From CAITNM01 sp964446295 (GTDB lineage Bacteria; Pseudomonadota; Alphaproteobacteria; Paracaedibacterales; CAITNM01), in assembly GCA_964446295.1 (NCBI GenBank), contig CAYUNR010000009.1, positions 1 to 37,013 of the forward strand: 37,013 nt of DNA. Direction: 5' to 3'. Shown one piece after another: positions 1 to 8,746 of the stretch; within the stretch, counting starts at the first letter, position 1; the number at the start of each line of letters is the position of its first letter. The position numbers and the translations under genes are program-made. The notes beneath the pieces were generated by a model. It was not told the origin of the DNA. It was given only the letters and a program-made list of their open reading frames with translations, and did no database searches.

Positions 1-1
1 T

Positions 2-265
2 GAGTTAATAGAGATAGAGCGTGCTTTACAGCTGAGCAATCAGCTTTTGCCGATAGGGGGTCGGCTTATCACGGTAGCATTTCACGCGTTAGAAGATCGT
101 CTGGTTAAAAACCACAGCAAGATGGCATTTAACCATCAAGAATTTCTGTGTTCGTATTCTGCTATCAACCGTAAAGCTATAGCTCCCTCTTTAGGTGAAA
201 TTCGATCAAATCCTAGGTGTCGTTCAGCAAAGCTACGTGGATTTGTAAAAGAGGTTAGGCGTTAA
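2..265 (+). CDS. rsmH: RsmH, 16S rRNA m4C1402 methyltransferase (C-terminal part)
   Basis: Only the last 87 codons are present; the gene enters from the left edge. RsmH methylates N4 of C1402 in 16S rRNA with S-adenosylmethionine and usually opens the division/cell-wall (dcw) cluster. The visible part has the family's terminal landmarks: an ELIEIERAL helix, then LLPIGGRLITVAFHALEDRLVK (the GGRL...FHSLEDR block) and a final NPRCRSAKLR block matching the NPRARSSVLR end of the E. coli protein. The TAA overlaps the ATG of ftsL by one base (TAATG), which suggests coupled translation. Identity is secure from these motifs and the following genes. Confidence 0.93.
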   Translation, partial: ELIEIERALQLSNQLLPIGGRLITVAFHALEDRLVKNHSKMAFNHQEFLCSYSAINRKAIAPSLGEIRSNPRCRSAKLRGFVKEVRR

Positions 266-660
266 TGAGAAGATCTCAGTTCTTTTTAGCTCTTATGGCA
301 TTTTGTGTTGGGCTTGGACTATTCCGAGTAAAATATCAGGTTATGGCTCTAGAAAAAAACCACAAACAAGTTGTTAAAAGTATCTCTGAAACTAGGGAAT
401 CTATACATGTCTTAAAGGCAGAGTTAACTCACCTTAATGATCCTGCACGTTTACAAAAACTTGCTATTACGCATCTTAATTTTAGTGCCTTAAAACCGAA
501 TCAAGTTGTTGAAATTGGTGAATTACCAAGACAAACGAAAGAAATGAAAGTATCGCAAGACCCCATTGAAGCATTGATGGATGCCGTTAACGCTGTTAGC
601 CCTCAGCAAGAGAGCGCATCAACAAAAAACTCTTCACAAGAGGTTGCTCATGCAGCCTAA
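265..660 (+). CDS. ftsL: FtsL, cell division protein
   Basis: A small bitopic inner-membrane protein of 131 residues. One hydrophobic segment lies at about residues 5-22 and is followed by a heptad-like coiled coil at about 28-58 (KNHKQVVKSISETRESIHVL) and the segment LNDPARLQKLA, typical of alphaproteobacterial FtsL. In the divisome FtsL binds FtsB/FtsQ and activates FtsWI septal peptidoglycan synthesis. Sequence is poorly conserved in this family, so the call rests on topology, size and position between rsmH and ftsI. The tail from about residue 95 is polar, looks unstructured, and its last codons overlap ftsI. Confidence 0.88.
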   Translation: MRRSQFFLALMAFCVGLGLFRVKYQVMALEKNHKQVVKSISETRESIHVLKAELTHLNDPARLQKLAITHLNFSALKPNQVVEIGELPRQTKEMKVSQDPIEALMDAVNAVSPQQESASTKNSSQEVAHAA

Positions 661-2386
661 GATTATGATCAAAAGCCTATGGTATCGCTTGAGTGGCTGG
701 AGATTTTCACAACATCAGCAACTATTACATACTGCTCGACAACGCACACTTAGTGCGACAGCTATATCGTGCGTAGCATTTTTAGCAATTACTATTCGTT
801 TAATAGATGTGATGGTTGTTAGAACTCCTGTTTGCTCAATAGGTTGTCAACAGCAAGAGTGTCAACTTCGTCAAAACATTGTTGATCGAAACGGAATAAT
901 ATTGGCAACGCAATTAGTTACAGCGTCTGTATATGCTAATCCAAAGGTAATTATCGATGCTAATGAAGCTGCAGATAAGCTGTGTAAGCTTTTTCCTCAT
1001 TTAAAATATGAAAATGTGTTGAAAAAACTTCAATCTAACCAGGGGTTTGTTTGGATTGAACGACATGCATCTCCTAAAATGCAAGAAGCTGTGCATTCTC
1101 TGGGGATTCCAGGAATATACTTACAGCCTGATCAAAAGCGTGTTTATCCTCATGGCACTTTAGCCTGTCACGTAATTGGGCGCTGCGACATTGATGGTTA
1201 TGGTGTGAGTGGTATTGAACAATCTTTTGACACCATGCTGACTACACAAGAGGGTGATTTAAAATTATCTTTGGATCTTCGAGCTCAACATGCCGTTCAT
1301 AATGAATTAGTTGCTGCTATAGAACAATTCAATGCTGTTGCAGCGAATGCCATGGTTATGGACGTGAAAACTGGAGAAATTATTGCTATGGTTTCTCTTC
1401 CAGACTACGATCCAAATCGTCAAATGAAAAATATTGAATGTGGGTTCAATCGCAATACATTAGGAGTGTACGAACAAGGATCAACGTTTAAAATTCTTAA
1501 TGCCGCTATTGCCCTTGAAACAGGAACCTCTACTCTAAGTTCAGTCTTTGATGCCAGAAATCCAGTCAGCATTGGTCGTTTCAAAATTACTGACTTTAAG
1601 GGGCAAAATCGCCCTCTTACACTTGTAGAAGCTCTAGTTCATTCATCAAATATTGCTGCAATTAAGATTGCTCAAAAATTTGGTCCAGAAGTGCAAAAGC
1701 ATTTTATGGGGCAGTTTGGCGTATTAACTTCACTAAGTTTAGAAATACCTGAGCTTGGAAACTCTTTAACACCGAAAGATTGGCGTGAAACAGCAATGAT
1801 GTCAGTTTCTTTTGGGTATGGAATTGCAGTAACTCCATTACATTCTTTGTGTGCAGTGGCAGGAATTATTAATAACGGTTGTAGGCCAGCGCCGACTCTA
1901 AGATTTATTCCAACTGAAAATCGCAACGAAAGAGCGCGTTCATTTTCAAAAACCTCATGTGTTAGTGAAAAAACTTCAAAAGCAATTCGTCATATGATGC
2001 GCACGATTGTACGTGAAGGAACAGCAAAAAAAGCAAATGTTGAAGGTTATCAAGTGTTTGCTAAGACAGGCACAGCATATCAAAATAAAGGAAAATTTGG
2101 TGGATACGGGTCAGATGCAGATCGTCACCGTACGACTTCCTTTATTGGTGGATTCCCGGCAGATGATCCTAAATACATAATGATTGTTATGTTAGACGAC
2201 CCCAAAGCAGCGTTAGGAACTTATGGATATGCGACTGCCGGTTGGAATGTGACGCCAACAGCTGGAAAAATTATTGAGCGCATAGCTCCTTTACTTGGCG
2301 TTAAATCTGATTTCAAAGAAGAATCCGAGCAGGTTGACGATATGATGCAACTAACATCGATTAATAATGAGAGTGGAGATCAATAA
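650..2386 (+). CDS. ftsI: FtsI/PBP3, septal peptidoglycan transpeptidase
   Basis: A class B penicillin-binding protein of 578 residues that crosslinks septal peptidoglycan with FtsW. It has an N-terminal membrane anchor (about residues 33-50), a pedestal domain and a transpeptidase domain. The active-site motifs are intact: STFK with nucleophile S278, SSN at 332-334 and KTG at 472-474. I chose ATG 650 because AAGAGG at 638-643 lies 6 bases upstream and the protein starts right before the anchor. The open frame extends to 581, inside ftsL, but that start has no ribosome site. The gene overlaps ftsL by 11 bases and ends one base before the preferred murE start. Confidence 0.95.
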   Translation: MQPKIMIKSLWYRLSGWRFSQHQQLLHTARQRTLSATAISCVAFLAITIRLIDVMVVRTPVCSIGCQQQECQLRQNIVDRNGIILATQLVTASVYANPKVIIDANEAADKLCKLFPHLKYENVLKKLQSNQGFVWIERHASPKMQEAVHSLGIPGIYLQPDQKRVYPHGTLACHVIGRCDIDGYGVSGIEQSFDTMLTTQEGDLKLSLDLRAQHAVHNELVAAIEQFNAVAANAMVMDVKTGEIIAMVSLPDYDPNRQMKNIECGFNRNTLGVYEQGSTFKILNAAIALETGTSTLSSVFDARNPVSIGRFKITDFKGQNRPLTLVEALVHSSNIAAIKIAQKFGPEVQKHFMGQFGVLTSLSLEIPELGNSLTPKDWRETAMMSVSFGYGIAVTPLHSLCAVAGIINNGCRPAPTLRFIPTENRNERARSFSKTSCVSEKTSKAIRHMMRTIVREGTAKKANVEGYQVFAKTGTAYQNKGKFGGYGSDADRHRTTSFIGGFPADDPKYIMIVMLDDPKAALGTYGYATAGWNVTPTAGKIIERIAPLLGVKSDFKEESEQVDDMMQLTSINNESGDQ

Positions 2387-2387
2387 A

Positions 2388-3890
2388 TTGAGTCACTTTG
2401 ATCAAATTTTTCTAGTAGAGCTGCTTGAAAGTGCAGGACTAGAACTAAGTTATGATCGCTCAAATTTTAAAAATATAACAATAAATAATCTATGTGCTGA
2501 TTCTCGTAAAGCACAGCCAGGAGATTTTTTTGTCGCAATTCCTTGCTCGCAGGTCATTAGTAATATAAAAGAAGCGATCAATAAAGACATTTGTGGAATA
2601 TTAGCTACAGCAGAAGTGATTAATTCTTTTGCAGATAAAAATATATTTATAGAGTGCTCTAATCCAAGATTAGCACTTAGTTTGCTAGCAAAATCATTTT
2701 TCAAAACTCAACCAGATGTTTTGATGGCTGTAACAGGAACAAATGGAAAAAGTTCTGTTGTTAGTATTGTGCGCCAGCTATGGGAGCTGTTAGGGTATTC
2801 TGCTGCATCATTTGGAACTGTTGGTCTAGAAACAAAAAATCACCCAAGCAGTTTGCCATCAGTTCCAGCTCTGACTACCTACGACAGTTTGACATTTTTT
2901 TCTTTATTAAAAGCCCTAGCAGAAGCAAACATCAATCATGTTGTGTTTGAAGCATCTAGTCATGGATTAGATCAATATCGTATTCATGGCAGTCAAATCG
3001 CAGTGGCAGGGTTTACAAATTTCACCCAAGATCATTTAGACTACCACCATACAATGGAAAATTATTTTCAGGCCAAAGCCAAATTATTTTTAGAAGTGTT
3101 GCCCGCAGGCAAAGCAGCAGTGCTAAATGCTAACTCTCCATATTTTTCTCAGCTACAGACTTTGGCATCGCAGCATAGTGTGCGTTTGATTACGTACGCT
3201 ATTGACGCACCAGCAGATTTAATAGCTACAAATCTAAATGTGCAAACATCAAGCATCACTTTTGACTTAAAATATCATGATCAAACATACTGTAATATAG
3301 CATTAAATCTTAGCGGAGCTTTTCAAGCTGAGAATACATTATGTGCAATAGGAATGCTGATTGCATCAGGTATTGCTTTGTCTGCAATTTTACCATTAAT
3401 CCCAAAAATAAAATCTGTAGCAGGACGAATGGAATTAGTAGGAAAAACATCAAACGGTGGATATGTTTATGTTGATTATGCACATACTCCTGATGCTTTG
3501 GATCGTGCATTAAAATCATTGAGATTTCATACAGAAAATAATATTTGGGTCGTGTTTGGTTGTGGTGGGGATCGCGATACTATTAAGCGTCCTTTGATGG
3601 GGAAAATTGCTTCTGATTTAGCAGACAAAATAATTGTGACAGATGATAATCCTAGATCAGAGAATCCTGCGGCTATACGGCAGCAAATATTAAAAGAATG
3701 TGCTTTGAAAGCACATGAAATTGGTGACAGACGTCAAGCTATTGCATATGCTATTGCACATCTTCAAAAAGGTGATACCCTTTTAATAGCAGGGAAGGGT
3801 CATGAAATGGGCCAGATCATTGAAAATGAAACCCACTACTTTAGTGATAAACAAGTGGCTGAAGAGTTGCTTACAGGGTTAAATCTATGA
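2388..3890 (+). CDS. murE: MurE, UDP-MurNAc-tripeptide synthetase (meso-DAP type)
   Basis: A cytoplasmic Mur ligase of 500 residues that adds the third stem-peptide residue. It has the ATP loop GTNGKSS (from G117), the QAKAKLF segment with the lysine that is carbamylated in the family, a C-terminal Rossmann-like domain, and DDNPR at 419-423. In MurE the DDNPR motif marks meso-diaminopimelate specificity. The start is a judgement: TTG 2388 has GTGGAG with ideal spacing and lies just after the ftsI stop. ATG 2367 would add 7 residues but has no visible ribosome site. The gene after it is not murF, so the dcw cluster breaks here. Confidence 0.93.
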   Translation: MSHFDQIFLVELLESAGLELSYDRSNFKNITINNLCADSRKAQPGDFFVAIPCSQVISNIKEAINKDICGILATAEVINSFADKNIFIECSNPRLALSLLAKSFFKTQPDVLMAVTGTNGKSSVVSIVRQLWELLGYSAASFGTVGLETKNHPSSLPSVPALTTYDSLTFFSLLKALAEANINHVVFEASSHGLDQYRIHGSQIAVAGFTNFTQDHLDYHHTMENYFQAKAKLFLEVLPAGKAAVLNANSPYFSQLQTLASQHSVRLITYAIDAPADLIATNLNVQTSSITFDLKYHDQTYCNIALNLSGAFQAENTLCAIGMLIASGIALSAILPLIPKIKSVAGRMELVGKTSNGGYVYVDYAHTPDALDRALKSLRFHTENNIWVVFGCGGDRDTIKRPLMGKIASDLADKIIVTDDNPRSENPAAIRQQILKECALKAHEIGDRRQAIAYAIAHLQKGDTLLIAGKGHEMGQIIENETHYFSDKQVAEELLTGLNL

Positions 3891-5053
3891 AAGTACTTTT
3901 ATTAATTATCTGTTTGGCATTCATTTTTCAATCAGGGTATGCAGAAAATGCGCCTGACTCAAAAAAAGAGTATGCAGAGTCAAAAAAAGAAACAAAAGCA
4001 GGTAGCCTTGTCATTTATAAAGATCGCTGTGTTGCTACTCTTCCTATTAAATTCAGTGGGGAAAAGGAGCATTCTCTCACAGTTCCTGGATCTATTGATT
4101 CTCAATCGATTCTCTTTCATCAAGAAGGCAGCTTAAATCCAGAATACGTTATCTCTAAAAATAAGGATGTCTTAACTGCTGTTGATTTAATTTTAAATTC
4201 TAAACATCCATTTCAGGGAGAAATTACTTATACTTTTTCCGGTATTTGTTGGCATATGCATTATGTTGTTGAAGTCAGTGAGCAGTTTGATGAAATTCAA
4301 AATTTTAACAGCTTTGTTAGCATAGATAATCAATCAGGAGCAAGCTTTGAGAACATCAGATTACGTTTGGTTGATGCACAAACTGATGATTTGGCAAAAA
4401 ATCAAACGTTTCATGAATACGTTATTGATACTCCTAAATTTATTAACAAAGGCAGTGTTGTTCGAATTCCATGGGTGGAGATTCATAAGCAAAAAGCTGG
4501 ACAAGACTATCGATTAGATGTTGGAAAAGACAATCTTAAAGATCTTCAGGGAATAGATAAGCAAATTCCATTGCAAATTTGGCTACACTTTAAGTTGGAT
4601 GAAAAACGTTCTCAAGACTTGGCGAACGGAGATATTACTATATACATTCGTGACCACAGTAATGCCCTAAGATTTCTAGGATCAAGTGCTCTGCCTTCTA
4701 CAAAATCTGGTGATGACATACAGCTAGCAATTCCTCCTCTTTTGCTTGCTCAACTTAAATCTAGTCATGATTCTCCGCTCACGCAAATTCAAGGAAACTT
4801 AGAGCAAACAGAATTTAAAACTCTACTTACTGAAAAGGTAACAGAAGCTGCTTATAGATTAACCATTCGTAACTTTGGAGAAAAAGAAGCGAACATTAAG
4901 GTTATGCTCCCATTTGGAGAAAATCGTGGTAAAGTGGTCCGTGAGAGTATGGCGCATAAGCAAGAAAGCAGCCAAAGTGTATATTGGCCTGTAAGGGTGG
5001 CGCCAAAAACTGAAGTTGTGCTTCGTTATCGCGTTCAATTAATGAAAGAGTAG
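3887..5053 (+). CDS. Secreted DUF4139-like protein
   Basis: A 388-residue protein with a classical signal peptide (hydrophobic residues 2-18, likely cut after GYA) and then a charged Lys/Glu-rich stretch. The body is beta-rich. The central segment VSIDNQSGASFENIRLRLV, the later FLGSSALPSTKSGDDIQL and the end WPVRVAPKTEVVLRYRVQ match, from memory, the DUF4139 pattern (immunoglobulin-like beta-sandwiches found in bacterial periplasmic proteins). Function is unknown; a structural or adhesion-like periplasmic role is possible. It overlaps murE as ATGA, so it is probably translated with it. Confidence 0.72.
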   Translation: MKVLLLIICLAFIFQSGYAENAPDSKKEYAESKKETKAGSLVIYKDRCVATLPIKFSGEKEHSLTVPGSIDSQSILFHQEGSLNPEYVISKNKDVLTAVDLILNSKHPFQGEITYTFSGICWHMHYVVEVSEQFDEIQNFNSFVSIDNQSGASFENIRLRLVDAQTDDLAKNQTFHEYVIDTPKFINKGSVVRIPWVEIHKQKAGQDYRLDVGKDNLKDLQGIDKQIPLQIWLHFKLDEKRSQDLANGDITIYIRDHSNALRFLGSSALPSTKSGDDIQLAIPPLLLAQLKSSHDSPLTQIQGNLEQTEFKTLLTEKVTEAAYRLTIRNFGEKEANIKVMLPFGENRGKVVRESMAHKQESSQSVYWPVRVAPKTEVVLRYRVQLMKE

Positions 5054-5057
5054 TTTT

Positions 5058-5723
5058 GTGCAGCAAGGATTGTTGCCTTTGGGGTATGTCCAAAGTTACG
5101 AATTGTGTGATTTTGTCGTGGCTAACTGTAATCAGATGGCTTTTGATCTTTTTCATGCGGCTCTTCAAGGTGCAACAAAAGATAAGTTTGTTTGTATATA
5201 CGGAGATTCTGGTTGTGGAAAAACGCACTTATTGCAAGGAATGGCTAAAGACTATAATTTAACCTACAATACTGCAAATCAAGCACTTACAACAAATTTA
5301 TGGGATTGGGTTTATGGAGATCAGCAAGTTCTAATTCTTGATGATGCTCATAAGGTAGAAGATGATGTGTGGTGGTTTCACCTTTATAATTTGGTAAAAG
5401 AACAAAACAAATTACTGATTATTAGTGCCAATAATCCTCCTTCTCTGTGGCCAGTTAGCCTTCCTGATTGGCGATCTCGGTTGGCAACCTTCATAAGTGC
5501 AGAAATGCATAATCCAGATGATGATACTCTAAAGCGTGTGCTTGAAAAGATATGGAAAGATAAAGGAATCGTTGTTGATAATGCTATTCTCGAATATTTA
5601 TCTCGTCGGATAGATCGGAATTTTCCAGCTATCTGTCAGTGGGCAAAAAAAATTGATACGCTTTCAGCACAGCAACGCAAACCGATTACAGTTAGTATGC
5701 TACATCACCTTTTTTCAGCATGA
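5058..5723 (+). CDS. hda: Hda/DnaA-like AAA+ ATPase
   Basis: A 221-residue protein covering only the AAA+ part of DnaA. It has Walker A GDSGCGKT (49-56), Walker B LILDDAH (92-98) and an arginine-finger segment DWRSRL, but no C-terminal DNA-binding domain. This length and layout fit Hda/HdaA, which with the beta clamp triggers ATP hydrolysis on DnaA after initiation. The N-terminal QQGLLPLGY would hold the clamp-binding segment. The start is GTG 5058 with GAAAGAG at 5044-5050. The end overlaps priA as ATGA, so two replication proteins are translated together. DnaA itself is excluded by length. Confidence 0.85.
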   Translation: MQQGLLPLGYVQSYELCDFVVANCNQMAFDLFHAALQGATKDKFVCIYGDSGCGKTHLLQGMAKDYNLTYNTANQALTTNLWDWVYGDQQVLILDDAHKVEDDVWWFHLYNLVKEQNKLLIISANNPPSLWPVSLPDWRSRLATFISAEMHNPDDDTLKRVLEKIWKDKGIVVDNAILEYLSRRIDRNFPAICQWAKKIDTLSAQQRKPITVSMLHHLFSA

Positions 5724-7666
5724 ATGTAGAAGTTGCAGTACCGTCAATCCTAGATAGACCGCTTACATATTTGTGGCCATTTGATATTTCTCCGAAGGTG
5801 GGGCAGCTTGTTGAAGTTCCCTTAAAAAATAGTGTGACGGTAGGGGTGATCTGGTCATTGACGTCTAACCCGGTCAACTCTACTCACATCTTAAAAAAAA
5901 TATTGGATTATTACCCTTTAGTCCTACCCAATCATTTTATTGGTTTTCTAAAGAAATTTGCTGAATATACACTTACACCGTTAGGCGTTCTTATAAAGCA
6001 TGTCTTACCTAAAGAAATTTCTCCTCCGATCATAACATCTGCTGAATACATATTTAATGTTCCAGAGCTCACGCATGAGCAATGTATTGCTAAAGATGCA
6101 ATTGTGAATAAACTAGGTGAATTTCACATTAGTTTGCTAGATGGCGTGACCGGAAGTGGAAAGACTGAGATTTATCTGGAAGCTAGTGTAAAAGCTTATG
6201 AATCAGGAAAACAGACTTTAATTCTTTTGCCAGAAATAGCTTTAACAGCCCAGTTTCGTCAGCGGTTTGAAGAGCGTTTTGGAAAAAAGCCCTTGATATG
6301 GCATTCACAAATCACTCCTAAACAAAGAAATTCTATTTGGCACCAAGCGCATCAGGGGGCTCCTTGTATTATGTTGGGTGCAAGATCGGCTTTATTATTG
6401 CCATTTAGTAATCTAGGATTATTAGTTATTGATGAAGAGCATGATCCATCATACAAGCAAGATGAAGTTATTATTTATCATGCACGTGATATGGCTATTT
6501 TGCGTGCAAAAGAAGAGGGGGTTCACGCTGTATTAGTTTCAGCTACTCCTAGTCTTGAGACAATCCATAATGTTAAGCAGAAAAAATATTCTCACTTAAA
6601 GGTTAATAGTCGCTTTGGAAATGCTTCGCTGCCAACGGTGAATATTCTTTCCATGCGAGGCCTAAAAAAAACGCAGCGCCCTAGTCAATGGCTACACCCT
6701 ACTCTTTTCGAAGAGATTCAAAAACGCATTATCAACCAAGAGCAAAGCTTATTATTTTTAAACAGACGTGGTTACGCCCCATTAACAATTTGTAGTGATT
6801 GCGGTTTTAAAATTACTTGCGCTGCTTGTGACGTCGCATTGGTTCAGCATAAAAATCAGCCACGACTTCACTGCCATTATTGTGATTTTACGCAGCCAAT
6901 TCCAGAAGTTTGCCCTAACTGTTCTCAAGCAACATTAAGTCCCTGTGGCCCTGGTGTTGAGAGGTTAAGCGAAGATTTAGTAAACTTATTACCTGACGCT
7001 AGGATTTTAAGTGTGACTAGTGATTTGGTGAATACACCAAAACGCACTCAAGAAATGGTTGATGGAATTCTAAACAATCGATTTGACATCATTGTTGCAA
7101 CTCAAATGCTTAGCAAAGGATATCACTTTCCTAACATTACATTAGTAGGCGTAGTTGATGCGGATATGGGGCTTAATGGGCCAGATTTGCGTTGTGCTGA
7201 AAGGACTTATCAACAGTTGCACCAAGTTGCAGGACGATGTGGGCGAGAGCAAAAACCAGGTACTGTTTATTTACAAACTTATGATCCAGATCATTTAGTT
7301 ATTAAAGCTGTGGCTAACTGGGACCAAGAAAGTTTTGTTGAGCTTGAACTAGAAGATCGTGAGCAGCATGGTATGCCACCTTTCGGCAGGCTTTCTTCGT
7401 TCTTAATAAGTGGGCGTGATAATACAGAAATTTTGAGTTTTTGTAGAAAGCTTCTGCACACTGCACCCAAACATAGTGATATTTTTATTATGGGACCAGT
7501 TCCTGCACCGCTTTCCAGGTTAAAAAATCAATTTCGTTGGCGGTTTTTATTAAAATACCCAAAGGGGTTTGCTATACAATCTTTCATTCGTCACTGGTTT
7601 TCTCAAGTCAGCAAGCCGCATAGCATTAGATTAATTGTAGACATTGATCCCCTAGCTTTTCATTAG
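5720..7666 (+). CDS. priA: PriA, replication restart helicase
   Basis: A superfamily 2 3'-5' DNA helicase of 648 residues that reloads the replisome at stalled forks. Order: N-terminal 3'-DNA-binding domain (1-100), Walker A GSGKTE (K148), DEEH (238-241), the zinc-binding insertion with four cysteine pairs at C358/C361, C367/C370, C385/C388 and C398/C401, and helicase motif VI QVAGRCGRE. All key residues are present. The protein is shorter than E. coli PriA (about 730), mainly in linkers. Its last 15 bases overlap the convergent S41 gene. Confidence 0.96.
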   Translation: MNVEVAVPSILDRPLTYLWPFDISPKVGQLVEVPLKNSVTVGVIWSLTSNPVNSTHILKKILDYYPLVLPNHFIGFLKKFAEYTLTPLGVLIKHVLPKEISPPIITSAEYIFNVPELTHEQCIAKDAIVNKLGEFHISLLDGVTGSGKTEIYLEASVKAYESGKQTLILLPEIALTAQFRQRFEERFGKKPLIWHSQITPKQRNSIWHQAHQGAPCIMLGARSALLLPFSNLGLLVIDEEHDPSYKQDEVIIYHARDMAILRAKEEGVHAVLVSATPSLETIHNVKQKKYSHLKVNSRFGNASLPTVNILSMRGLKKTQRPSQWLHPTLFEEIQKRIINQEQSLLFLNRRGYAPLTICSDCGFKITCAACDVALVQHKNQPRLHCHYCDFTQPIPEVCPNCSQATLSPCGPGVERLSEDLVNLLPDARILSVTSDLVNTPKRTQEMVDGILNNRFDIIVATQMLSKGYHFPNITLVGVVDADMGLNGPDLRCAERTYQQLHQVAGRCGREQKPGTVYLQTYDPDHLVIKAVANWDQESFVELELEDREQHGMPPFGRLSSFLISGRDNTEILSFCRKLLHTAPKHSDIFIMGPVPAPLSRLKNQFRWRFLLKYPKGFAIQSFIRHWFSQVSKPHSIRLIVDIDPLAFH

Positions 7667-8746
7667 TGATGCGTGCAAAATTTTTAAAGCTTTTTCAATG
7701 TATAAATCTTTGTTTTTAGATGCTGTTGCTTTTTCTATGCGTATATCTGGCTCAACCCCTTCATGACCAATCCTTTTTCCAAGAGGATCATTTAAGAATG
7801 CAATAGACATAATTAATCCATCCTTACGATTAGGGAAACAAAATATTTCTTTTGCAGTTGCTCCGCCTGCGGTATTTTGACCAATAAGTATAGCGCGTTT
7901 ATTAGCTTTTAATGCTGCAGCAATAATTTCCGCAGCAGAACAGGTATTTTTATTTTGCAATACAATTAATGGAAGCTTGTTTAAAGTGTCAGGACCTGAA
8001 GAGCAAAATTTTGAAAAAACATCTTTTTTTTGCATTTCAACGACAACGTGTCCATCTAAAAATTGACTAGCTATACCGATTCCTGCTTCAAAGCTGCCCC
8101 CAGGGCAATCGCGCATATCAAGAATAAGTCCTGATAGTTTTTTGTTGGTTTTAATTTTTTGAATATGATTACGTATTTCGTCAGCAGCTTCTTTGTTTAC
8201 ACAACCAAACTTCAAACAAGCAATATTCCCAAACCATTTTAATTCTGCGGTTGGCGGTGTGAAATGGCCCGGAATAATCTCTTTCGTGAGTTTTTGTCTG
8301 TTTCTTAAAAGTATAATGTCATATGTTTTTTTTTCTTTTATAAGATTCAGAAAATCATTTAGCTCAATGTTTTTTAAAGATGATTTATCAAATTGCGTTA
8401 AAATATCATCTGTCTTAATTCCAGCTGCATATGATGCAGATTTCTCAAAAACTTTTTTGACCAGCAAACCATCTTTGTGCTTAGTTAAAATCATTCCTAA
8501 TTTTAATTCCCCTCCATCAATAGCTTCTCTTAAGGATTTGATTTGCATTTCATTTAAATAAGATCCGTGCGCATCTATTCCTTGAATTAAACCATGTATC
8601 ATACCCTGACGGAGTCTATCTTGATCAGGTTTTTCTGGGTATAGAGCATCAATAATTTCTAGAGTTTGATCTAGGCTGTCGTGTAAATCTTGATAGGGAT
8701 TTGAGCAACCAATTAATAACAAAAAGAAAATGATAGATAATTTCAT
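7652..8746 (-). CDS. S41-family C-terminal-processing-protease-like lipoprotein, probably altered active site
   Basis: A 364-residue protein with a lipoprotein signal (LLLIGC, Cys14), a PDZ-like region (about 75-155) and an S41 domain. The family uses a Ser-Lys dyad. The serine is in place as S270 (NTCSAAEI), but 25 residues later, where CtpA/Prc has the lysine of GKG(T/S)VQ, the sequence reads GGATAK. That gives Gly295 at the lysine position and Lys299 where family members have Gln. Either the dyad is rearranged or the enzyme is inactive. It is the last gene of gpmI-envC-ctp and overlaps envC as ATGA. That order is common in alphaproteobacteria and points to a role in peptidoglycan remodelling. 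Confidence 0.85.
   Translation of the reverse strand: MKLSIIFFLLLIGCSNPYQDLHDSLDQTLEIIDALYPEKPDQDRLRQGMIHGLIQGIDAHGSYLNEMQIKSLREAIDGGELKLGMILTKHKDGLLVKKVFEKSASYAAGIKTDDILTQFDKSSLKNIELNDFLNLIKEKKTYDIILLRNRQKLTKEIIPGHFTPPTAELKWFGNIACLKFGCVNKEAADEIRNHIQKIKTNKKLSGLILDMRDCPGGSFEAGIGIASQFLDGHVVVEMQKKDVFSKFCSSGPDTLNKLPLIVLQNKNTCSAAEIIAAALKANKRAILIGQNTAGGATAKEIFCFPNRKDGLIMSIAFLNDPLGKRIGHEGVEPDIRIEKATASKNKDLYIEKALKILHASLMKS

Noticed and set aside
581..649. A longer N-terminus for ftsI starting inside ftsL
   Set aside because: No ribosome site there, whereas ATG 650 has AAGAGG at correct spacing and starts just before the membrane anchor.
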